Assembly (NCBI GenBank): GCA_025455595.1
Contig: JALOMD010000070.1
Coordinates: 1 to 8,778 of the forward strand
DNA: 8,778 nt
Direction: 5' to 3'
Source: Cytophagales bacterium
Lineage (GTDB): Bacteria; Bacteroidota; Bacteroidia; Cytophagales; 172606-1
Part shown: piece by piece, positions 1-5,923 of the stretch
Position numbering within the stretch: the first letter of the stretch is position 1
How the letters are laid out: each line of letters starts with the position of its first letter
The notes under the pieces: generated by a model
The model's database searches: none
Seen by the model: only the letters and a program-made list of their open reading frames with translations
What the model was told of the DNA's origin: nothing
Position numbers and translations under genes: made by a program

Positions 1-206
1 GAGCGGCTGCGCTGTGATTTTTATAGATGTTGAACTAACTTGGTTAAGAAAAACCTGGATTTTAGGCCCTGATTCACAGATTTCCGCCTTGGATTATTTT
101 TAAGGAAGTTATTTCACAATCTATAACAGAGGAAGAATCTGACAAGGCAATCCTTTAATCCTACGAAACGTCAATTCGACGAAGTCAATCAAGGTTCAGA
201 CAAATG

Positions 207-235
207 CCGTTTTGAGCAATTTTCGCCCAAAACGC
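207..235. repeat. Palindromic repeat module, diverged copy 1 of 3
   Basis: An imperfect palindrome with outer arms CGTTTTGAGC and GCCCAAAACG. It matches the cores at 3855-3885 and 5694-5723, sharing the order CGTTTTRAGCAA, then a T-rich centre, then GCCCAAAACGC. It reads in the same direction as the copy at 5694 and opposite to the copy at 3855. This copy is the most diverged and lacks the extended flanking block shared by the other two. A hairpin-forming module follows 20 bases downstream, much as a different hairpin follows the 5694 copy. Confidence 0.7.
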
Positions 236-255
236 TTCTGTTAAAAATATTCGTC

Positions 256-286
256 TGTAGGGGCACCCCTCGCGGGTGCCCCTACA
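256..286. repeat. Perfect 13-bp inverted repeat (hairpin module)
   Basis: TGTAGGGGCACCC (256-268) and its exact reverse complement (274-286) are separated by the 5-nt loop CTCGC. The stem is GC-rich and not followed by a T run, so it looks like a dispersed intergenic palindrome rather than a terminator. Short GTAGGGGC...GCCCCTAC palindromes are a common style of intergenic repeat in bacteria. Whether it is repeated elsewhere in this genome cannot be seen here. Confidence 0.75.
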
Positions 287-353
287 AATTCTGTTTTTTC
301 TGTAAATTCTGTGAATCTTGATTCTGACACAAAATAGTATCTTTTCAAACCAC

Positions 354-380
354 AAAACCCACCCTCTCCGGTGGGTTTTT
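354..380. terminator. Terminator-like hairpin upstream of susC
   Basis: The 10-bp perfect stem AAAACCCACC (354-363) / GGTGGGTTTT (370-379) encloses a 6-nt loop, with a fifth T at 380. The A run on the 5' side and T run on the 3' side would let it act in both directions. It probably ends transcription of a gene left of the window and insulates the transporter operon. The stem sequence is visible; its function is inferred. Confidence 0.65.
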
Positions 381-411
381 CTATTTCCTCTCTTACCCTA
401 TTTTCCACCAA

Positions 412-438
412 AAAAATCACCCAAACTGTGTGATTTTT
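412..438. terminator. Second terminator-like hairpin upstream of susC
   Basis: The 9-bp perfect stem AAAAATCAC (412-420) / GTGATTTTT (430-438) has a 9-nt loop. It resembles a weak, AT-rich, bidirectional intrinsic terminator, 32 bases past the first hairpin. A susC transcript starting upstream of it would have to read through, so either the promoter lies in 439-518 or the hairpin belongs to a leader. The small stem AGGGA/TCCCT follows at 440-456. Confidence 0.45.
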
Positions 439-518
439 CAGGGAGAGGCAGTCCCTACCTTTGGTTAAGTACATTTTTCACCAGTCATACAACTGACTAA
501 AAACCTAACCTTCTGCCT

Positions 519-3500
519 ATGAAAAAGAACTTACTCTTGTGCTGTATGGGGTTGCTGTGGGTGAGCCAGATTCTGGCACAAAACCGAACGGTGTCCGGGA
601 AAGTGGTCGGCGAAGACCGGTCGGGGTTGCCGGGCGTGAACGTCACCGTGAAAGGCACCACCACCGGCGTAATCACCAATAGCAACGGCGAATATTCCAT
701 CGGTGTCCCTGCCGAGGGGACGCTGGTGTTCACCTTCATCGGCTACACCACCCAGGAAATCGCCGTAGGCAACCGCACGTCCATTGACATTTCTATGCAG
801 CCCGACGTGAAGCAACTCTCCGAAGTGGTGGTCACTGCCGTGGGCATCGAGCGTAACCAGAAAGCCTTGGGCTATTCCGTAGAACGGGTGGACGCGGCCA
901 AAGTGCAGCAAATCTCCGAGCCGGACGTGTTGCGCGGCTTGCAAGGCAAAGTGCCCGGCGTGAACATCATCGGTTCCAGCGGCGTGCCGGGCAGTGCCAC
1001 GCGCCTCACCATTCGCGGCAACCGTTCGTTTTTCGGCAACAACCAGCCGCTGTTTGTGGTGGACGGCGTGCCGTACAACAACGACAGCAACGGAGCCAAC
1101 GCCGGTGGCAACGGGCAACTGTCGGGCGGCGGCGCGTATTCGAGCCGCATCGCCGACCTGGACCCGAACAACATCGAGTCCATGACCGTGCTGAAAGGCG
1201 GCGCGGCGGCGGCCTTGTACGGCATCCGGGCGGCCAACGGCGTGGTGGTGATCACGACCAAAACCGGCGCGGGCAAGCCTTCCAAAAAAGGTTTGGAAGT
1301 GGCTTTTTCCAGTTCATACGCGGTTGAAAACATCGCCAACCTGCCTCGCTATCAGAATAGTTACGGCACCGGAAGCGGCTTTGCTTACGCCCAAGCCAAC
1401 GGCTCGTGGGGCGCACCTTTTCCGGGAGCGGTTCCTTACCCGACCATTGACTCCATCCCGATGTGGAACGCCTATGCCGCTGCTTTCCCAAACCTGCGCG
1501 GAACCCGCGTTCCGTACCGGGCCTATCCGAACAACGTCCGCGATTTCTTTGAAACAGGCCGGGTTTTTGAGAATTCCATCACGGTTTCTGGCGGAACGGG
1601 CAAAAGCAGCATCGTCGCCACGGCTTCCAAGCTGGATCAAACGGGGTACATCCCGAACACCAGCTTTGGACGCACCAACCTGAGTTTGGGCGGCAGCACG
1701 GTGTTGGAAAACAAACTGACCATCGGCGGCAGTTTCGCCTATACTAACTCGATTCAAAACGGCCCCGCCGGTGGTGCCAACAATGCCGTCGGAAACGCTT
1801 CTATTTTTGGCCGCACCATGTTTTTGGGACGCAGTTGGGACTTGCAAGGGCTGCCCTTTGAGAATCCGACCACGCGCGGCAGTGTATTCTTTATCCCGGT
1901 TGGCTCGTCCACCAATCCTTACTGGAGTGCCAAATACGACGGTTTCAGCAGCAACGTGAACCGCATCATCGCCAGCCTGAACGCCAGCTACGACATCCTC
2001 AACTGGCTGACGATCAGCTACAAAATTGGTGTCAATACGTACGGACAACGCGATTTGGAATGGTTCCGCCCGGGTTCGCGGGGCGGGCAGCAAATCGGCG
2101 AAATCACGCAGACCGGCACTGATTTCACCGAAATTGAATCGAACTTGTTGCTGAGTGCCACGCGCAAATTCGGGGAGGATTTTGACCTGCGCGTGGTGTT
2201 GGGACACAACGTGAACCAGCGCACCACGCAAATCCAGAGTTTCCGGGGTTTGGGCATGATTGATTTTGACATCCTGGACATAGACAATACGAACAACGTG
2301 ACACCCAACGGCGGCGAATACGAAAGACGGCGACTGTACGGCATCTTCGGCGATGCCACGCTCAGTTTCAGGAACTACGCCTTTTTGGGCTTCACCGGTC
2401 GCAACGACTGGTCTTCGACGTTGCCCGTTGCCAACCGCAGTTTCTTCTATCCGGCGGTGAACGCGTCGCTGGTCTTTACCGACGCGCTTAAAATCCAATC
2501 CAAAGTGCTGAGTTACGGCAAGTTACGCGCCAGTTGGGCCACGGTCGGCAACGACGCGCCGCCGTATTCGCTCATTCCCACGTACCGGCTCAACCTCGGG
2601 GCCAGTTCCAACTTGATTGGGGCTTTGTCGGACAACGACTTTCCGTTCCGGGGCATTCCGGCGGCTACGTTGGGCAACACCGACTTCGACCCGAACCTGA
2701 AACCGGAATTCACCCGCTCGGTGGAATTGGGCACTGAGTTACAGTTGTTTGAAGGCAAAGTGGGCATTGACTTCACTTACTACAACACCCGCACCACCGA
2801 CCAAATCGGGCGGCTGTCGTTGCCACGGGCTTCGGGCTTCAACTCGTTGCTGACCAACTTCGGCGTGATGGTGAACCGGGGCGTTGAGTTGGGTTTAAAT
2901 CTGACTCCCATCAGCCTGCAAAACGGCTTCCGCTGGAATTTGTACGGCACGTTCACGCGCAACATCAACCGCGTGGAAGCCATTGCGCCGGGCTTGGAAG
3001 AGATTGAAATCCAAGGCTTGTTTGGCGGCAGCGTGGTGCCGGTGTTGCGTCCGGGGCAGCCTTACGGCATCATTCGCGGCAGCGTCTCGGCCCGTGACGA
3101 CGAAGGCAACTTGCTCATCAACCCGGCCACCGGTCTGTTGATTTCGTCACCCGATCCTGCCATCATCGGCGACCCGAACCCGGATTTCATCGCGGGTCTG
3201 ACCAACACATTCTCTTGGAAAGGCATCTCGCTGAGTGCGGTGATTGACTACCGCCACGGCGGCGATTTGTACTCGACCACCAACGTGCAGACCTTGGGCC
3301 GGGGCGTGACCGAAGACACCAAAAACCGCGAAATGAACTACGTGGTTCCGGGCGTGCTGGGCAACCCGACCACGTTGGAACCTCTGCGCGGCAGCGACGG
3401 CAACAAAATCCCGAACAACATCCAAGTGGAAATGAACTCGCTGTATTTCGGCGATTCCTTTGCCGTGAACGGTGACGACGAATGGGGCGTGTGGGATGCG

Positions 3501-3752
3501 ACGACGATTCGCTTGCGGGAAGTGAGCATCGGCTACGAATTGCCGAAAAACCTGCTGAAACGCACGCCGCTCGGCTCGGTGCGGATTTCGTTCACCGGAC
3601 GCAACCTGTGGTACAAAGCCCCCAACTTCCCGAAAGCCTCCAACTTCGACCCGGAAACCAGCACATTCGGCAGCCTGAACATTCAGGGCTTTGAATACGA
3701 CACGGCTCCTTCGGTGCGGCGCATGGGCGTGAACTTGCGGATTACGTTCTAA
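519..3752 (+). CDS. SusC/RagA-family TonB-linked outer membrane transporter
   Basis: A 1077-residue outer-membrane active transporter, expected to import a ligand delivered by the SusD-like lipoprotein using energy from TonB-ExbBD. The start at 519 gives a signal peptide (MKKN, then a hydrophobic run to about residue 20, probable cleavage LA|Q). A carboxypeptidase-D-regulatory-like domain follows (about 22-95; SGKVVGEDRSGLPGVNVTVKGT). The TonB-box-like segment SEVVVTAVG is at 101-109. The plug domain (about 115-250) carries the family hallmarks LQGKVPGVNI, RLTIRGNRS, PLFVVDGVPY and VLKGGAAAALYG.RAANGVVVITTK. The rest is a long beta-barrel with the SusC-typical NLKPEFTRSVELG and a terminal aromatic residue (VNLRITF). 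Length is normal (about 950-1100) and the frame is intact. The partner gene starts 228 bp downstream beyond a repeat element, an unusually wide gap for this pair. Substrate is unknown: no hydrolase or regulator is visible, so I give no gene symbol. Confidence 0.97.
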   Translation: MKKNLLLCCMGLLWVSQILAQNRTVSGKVVGEDRSGLPGVNVTVKGTTTGVITNSNGEYSIGVPAEGTLVFTFIGYTTQEIAVGNRTSIDISMQPDVKQLSEVVVTAVGIERNQKALGYSVERVDAAKVQQISEPDVLRGLQGKVPGVNIIGSSGVPGSATRLTIRGNRSFFGNNQPLFVVDGVPYNNDSNGANAGGNGQLSGGGAYSSRIADLDPNNIESMTVLKGGAAAALYGIRAANGVVVITTKTGAGKPSKKGLEVAFSSSYAVENIANLPRYQNSYGTGSGFAYAQANGSWGAPFPGAVPYPTIDSIPMWNAYAAAFPNLRGTRVPYRAYPNNVRDFFETGRVFENSITVSGGTGKSSIVATASKLDQTGYIPNTSFGRTNLSLGGSTVLENKLTIGGSFAYTNSIQNGPAGGANNAVGNASIFGRTMFLGRSWDLQGLPFENPTTRGSVFFIPVGSSTNPYWSAKYDGFSSNVNRIIASLNASYDILNWLTISYKIGVNTYGQRDLEWFRPGSRGGQQIGEITQTGTDFTEIESNLLLSATRKFGEDFDLRVVLGHNVNQRTTQIQSFRGLGMIDFDILDIDNTNNVTPNGGEYERRRLYGIFGDATLSFRNYAFLGFTGRNDWSSTLPVANRSFFYPAVNASLVFTDALKIQSKVLSYGKLRASWATVGNDAPPYSLIPTYRLNLGASSNLIGALSDNDFPFRGIPAATLGNTDFDPNLKPEFTRSVELGTELQLFEGKVGIDFTYYNTRTTDQIGRLSLPRASGFNSLLTNFGVMVNRGVELGLNLTPISLQNGFRWNLYGTFTRNINRVEAIAPGLEEIEIQGLFGGSVVPVLRPGQPYGIIRGSVSARDDEGNLLINPATGLLISSPDPAIIGDPNPDFIAGLTNTFSWKGISLSAVIDYRHGGDLYSTTNVQTLGRGVTEDTKNREMNYVVPGVLGNPTTLEPLRGSDGNKIPNNIQVEMNSLYFGDSFAVNGDDEWGVWDATTIRLREVSIGYELPKNLLKRTPLGSVRISFTGRNLWYKAPNFPKASNFDPETSTFGSLNIQGFEYDTAPSVRRMGVNLRITF

Positions 3753-3794
3753 AACAAGGGGTTTCGACCTTCGAAAAGATACTATTTTCAGCAC

Positions 3795-3953
3795 GTAGCA
3801 CATGCTTTAGCCTGTGCGGAAATCCGATAGGATTTCTTAACCACAGCCTAACGTAGCGTTTTGGGCAAATTTTGCTTAAAACGCTGTTTGAAAATCCTGT
3901 CGGATTTGGCTTCGCCGAACTTACGTTTTGCACAGGGCTAAAGCATGTGCTAC
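3795..3953. repeat. Palindromic MITE-like repeat element between susC and susD (copy A)
   Basis: About 159 bp bounded by imperfect terminal inverted repeats: GTAGCACATGCTTTAGCC at 3795-3812 (arm to 3817) and its complement within 3930-3953, the arms differing by one base insertion. Inside are smaller palindromes: AAATCC-GATA-GGATTT (3820-3835), the shared 31-nt core (3855-3885, AGCGTTTT...AAAACGCT) and AAATCC-TGTC-GGATTT (3892-3907). Bases 3856-3954 recur in opposite orientation at 5626-5723 with about three differences. It has no credible coding capacity and resembles a non-autonomous, palindrome-rich repeat. In the mRNA it would fold into a large branched structure between susC and susD and could stabilise, process or attenuate the transcript; that role is inference. 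Confidence 0.8.
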
Positions 3954-3980
3954 AAATTACTACTCAAGACCCAAACAGAT

Positions 3981-5597
3981 ATGCACAGACTAAAATATAC
4001 CTACCTTTTGGCCTTCGCCACGATACTATTCTTGGCATCGGGATGCGAAAGCAACTTCCTCGACATCAACCGCGACCCGAACAACCCGACGGTGGTGCCG
4101 CTGCGCCAATTGCTGCCTTACACCCAAGTGAACCTGAGCAACAGCCTCGGACTGGGGCCTTCGGGACTCTCCGAACCGGCCTCGTGTTTCGTACACCAGA
4201 CGGTGATGCGCGGCAATTTCAACAACTACTTCATTGTAGGCGACGACTTTGTGATTCAACAGGCGTGGGACAACATCTACGCCGGTGTCCTCACCGATTT
4301 GCGGCAAATCATCAGCATCGGCACCGAGCAGGAAAACTGGCATTTTGTGGGCATTGCCCAGATTATGAGAGCTTATACGTTCAGCGCACTGGTGGACGTG
4401 TGGGGCGATGTGCCGTTCACAGATGCCACGCGGGGTGCGGAAAATCCCTATCCGGAGTTTGACGAAGGGCAAGAGATTTACCCTGAACTGTTCAAAATGA
4501 TTGACGAAGGCATTGCGAACTTGGCGAAAACCTCGACCATCGCACCCGGCACCGCCGACTTGTTTTACGGCGGCAACGTGGCCCGCTGGCGCAAATTTGC
4601 CAAAACCCTGAAACTCAAGCTGTATAACCAAGCCCGGCTCACGCAAGTGTACGACGATGCCGCCGTGAAAGCCCTCATTGCCGAAGGCGACCTGATGAGT
4701 GCAGCCAACGAAGATTTCGAGATGCTGTATGCCTCCTCGCCGTCGCCCGAAAACCGGCACCCGGCGTTTATCCAAGAATACACGCAAGGCGGGCCTGGTT
4801 ATTGGGTTAGTCCGTATTTCTACCAGATAATGCAGGGCAAAAGCACCCTGAATCCCATCCTCGGCAATCTGGTTGATCCGCGCATCCCGTACTATTTCTG
4901 CAACCAACTCACGCCCACGCAGGCGGCGCAAAACCCGATTTCGTACCGTGACGGCGCGTTTCTGTCCATCTGGTTCACGTCGTCAGGCATTGACCCCAAC
5001 TCCGACTGGGACCAGAACTCCTCGCAAACCGTGCTCGGTCTGTACCCGGTCGGTGGCAAGTATGACAACGGCAGCGGCGGGGCGGTGAACCAAACCAGCG
5101 GAACGCAAGGAGCCACTTTGCAGCGTTTGTTGCCGTATTTCTCCAGCCTGTACACCCGCGCCGAACTGGCTTTGACCAAAAACACGGGCGAAAACGCCGC
5201 CAATTTGTTCAAGTCGGCCATGGAAGAGTCGTTTGCCGAAGTGAACCGGGCCGCCGCTACCGCCAGCGCACCCGCCATTGCAGCAACGGCCATCAGCAGC
5301 TACGTGAACAGTGTGATGGATTTGTACAATGCCGGCAACGCGGAGAAAAAACTGGAGTTGATCATGACCCAGAAGTGGATTGCGAGCTTCGGTTTCGCAG
5401 TGGACTCGTACACGGATTACCGCCGCACCGGCTACCCGAGACCGTTCGACCCGGCGACTGACAACAATCCGTTCACCGTCGTGAACCGGGACTATGTACA
5501 GACGTTCCCTTATTCCGTAACAGACCTGCAAATCAACCCGAACGCCCCGGAACAACGCAATGTCTATGTGGACAAACCCTTCTGGGACGCGAATTAA
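3981..5597 (+). CDS. SusD/RagB-family outer membrane lipoprotein (SusD-like_2 type)
   Basis: A 538-residue surface lipoprotein expected to bind nutrient and close over the SusC barrel encoded just upstream. I choose the ATG at 3981: it gives a short basic N-terminus, a hydrophobic stretch and the lipobox LASGC with C22 as the lipidated residue, followed by the family-typical NFLDINRDPNNPT. The in-frame ATG at 3945 would add 12 residues encoded largely by the adjacent repeat and spoil the signal peptide. The helical body fits the SusD-like_2 type (PF12771): PLRQLLPYTQVNLS near the start, WDNIYAGVLTDLRQII, then IAQIMRAYTFSALVDVWGDVPFTDA; later KWRKF-like ARWRKFAKTLKLKLYNQAR and the near-C-terminal QKWIASFGFAVDSYTDYRRTGYP. 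Length is usual for the family. The stop codon lies inside the AT-rich inverted repeat that begins at 5592. The ligand cannot be predicted. Confidence 0.95.
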   Translation: MHRLKYTYLLAFATILFLASGCESNFLDINRDPNNPTVVPLRQLLPYTQVNLSNSLGLGPSGLSEPASCFVHQTVMRGNFNNYFIVGDDFVIQQAWDNIYAGVLTDLRQIISIGTEQENWHFVGIAQIMRAYTFSALVDVWGDVPFTDATRGAENPYPEFDEGQEIYPELFKMIDEGIANLAKTSTIAPGTADLFYGGNVARWRKFAKTLKLKLYNQARLTQVYDDAAVKALIAEGDLMSAANEDFEMLYASSPSPENRHPAFIQEYTQGGPGYWVSPYFYQIMQGKSTLNPILGNLVDPRIPYYFCNQLTPTQAAQNPISYRDGAFLSIWFTSSGIDPNSDWDQNSSQTVLGLYPVGGKYDNGSGGAVNQTSGTQGATLQRLLPYFSSLYTRAELALTKNTGENAANLFKSAMEESFAEVNRAAATASAPAIAATAISSYVNSVMDLYNAGNAEKKLELIMTQKWIASFGFAVDSYTDYRRTGYPRPFDPATDNNPFTVVNRDYVQTFPYSVTDLQINPNAPEQRNVYVDKPFWDAN

Positions 5598-5625
5598 TTC
5601 AGAATTATGAATTCAGAATTCTGAA

Positions 5626-5723
5626 TGTAGCACATGCTTGAGCCTGTGCCAAACGTAAGTTCGGCGAAGCCAAATCCGACAGGATTTTCAAACAGCGTTT
5701 TAAGCAAAATTTGCCCAAAACGC
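5626..5723. repeat. Inverted copy (B) of the susC-susD intergenic repeat
   Basis: The reverse complement of this 98-nt stretch matches 3856-3954 with two substitutions and one single-base gap by eye. The differences cluster in the segment reading ACGTTTGGCACAGGCTCAAG here versus ACGTTTTGCACAGGGCTAAAG-like in copy A. It starts with TGTAGCACATGCTTGAGCC and ends with the palindromic core at 5694-5723 (AGCGTTTTAAGC...GCCCAAAACGC). Unlike copy A it lacks the second GTAGCACATG arm; a different hairpin module takes that place. The two copies flank susD head-to-head. Confidence 0.85.
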
Positions 5724-5727
5724 CTCT

Positions 5728-5796
5728 CACCGAGGTCTGTGGCACACAGACCGGCAGCGCAACGAAACAACGGTCTGTGTGCCACAGACCTCGGTG
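5728..5796. repeat. 25-bp perfect hairpin with nested palindromes
   Basis: Bases 5728-5752 and 5772-5796 are exact reverse complements (25 of 25) around a 19-nt loop. Each arm also contains its own palindrome, GGTCTGTG-GCA-CACAGACC on the left and the mirror version on the right, so the DNA or RNA could form one long stem or two small hairpins. No T run follows, so this is not a classic intrinsic terminator, though it could stall polymerase, protect the 3' end of the upstream transcript or form a cruciform. Confidence 0.85.
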
Positions 5797-5923
5797 GTTA
5801 AATCTCGGTGAACGGGATTGACTCAAATCATACGCGATTGAATATCGCATTTAAAAAAACACAAACACCACTAAATTCTGAATTCATAATTCTTAATTCT
5901 GAATTAATTAAAACTTCTCGGTT

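Larger units (their letters stand above)
1..518. other. Upstream intergenic region, no convincing gene
   Basis: About 518 bases without a supportable coding region. Reading frame 2 is open from the window edge to a TAA at 101-103, but its 33 codons show no recognisable protein and the base composition looks intergenic, so I do not call a gene tail. From about 60 the DNA is AT-rich with short phrases typical of degenerate intergenic repeats (GATTCACAGATTTCCGCC near 71; TTCTGTAAATTCTGTGAATC near 298). It contains a palindromic repeat module (207-235), a 13-bp perfect inverted repeat (256-286) and two terminator-like hairpins (354-380, 412-438), listed separately. A small third stem, AGGGA/TCCCT, lies at 440-456. 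The promoter of the following transporter gene must lie here, but I found no clear match to the Bacteroidota -33 TTTG / -7 TAnnTTTG pattern with correct spacing. Confidence 0.7.
5592..5909. mobile_element. Composite repeat of about 318 bp with AT-rich terminal inverted repeats
   Basis: The left arm (5592-5620) begins AATTAATTCAGAATTA, and the right arm (5874-5909) is its reverse complement except for one extra 7-nt unit. Between them sit the ~98-bp repeat block (5626-5723), a 25-bp perfect hairpin (5728-5796), and about 75 bases of AT-rich DNA including a small GCGAT/ATCGC stem near 5834-5848. It fills nearly the whole gap between susD and nrdA. The left arm overlaps the last susD codon and stop; the right arm ends 14 bases before the nrdA ATG. 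The symmetry suggests a non-autonomous (MITE-like) insertion or nested repeats. No transposase and no clear target duplication is visible, so true mobility is inference. Confidence 0.55.

Noticed and set aside
2..103. 33-codon open frame from the window edge as the tail of an upstream gene
   Set aside because: No recognisable protein, AT-rich repeat-like composition, and too short to separate from chance.
241..474. 77-codon minus-strand open frame upstream of susC
   Set aside because: It lies across the palindrome at 256-286 and both terminator-like hairpins; the peptide looks like translated repeat sequence and has no recognisable motif.
460..477. Possible Bacteroidota promoter (TTTG at 460-463, TACATTTT at 470-477) for susC
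   Set aside because: The spacing between the two boxes is only 6 bases, far shorter than the usual ~19-21, and the -7 box lacks the final G.
531..1118. Long antisense open frames opposite susC, susD and nrdA (also 1314-2498, 5828-7153, 7205-8308)
   Set aside because: They are shadows of GC-rich codon use in strongly supported genes, low-complexity (rich in H, R, V, Q), with no domain features.
3742..3933. Related short peptides encoded in the repeats near susC and near 5594-5785
   Set aside because: Similar residues (LLKTLFENPVGFGFAELTF) appear in both because the DNA repeat is duplicated; there is no start or ribosome-site logic, and frames run into unrelated flanks.
3945..3980. Alternative in-frame upstream start for the SusD-like protein
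   Set aside because: It begins inside the repeat and adds 12 residues ahead of a good lipoprotein signal peptide; the 3981 start gives the correct signal length and lipobox position.
3795..5909. CRISPR array or integron-like array
   Set aside because: The repeats are few, inverted, palindromic and unevenly spaced, with no regular spacers and no cas or integrase gene.
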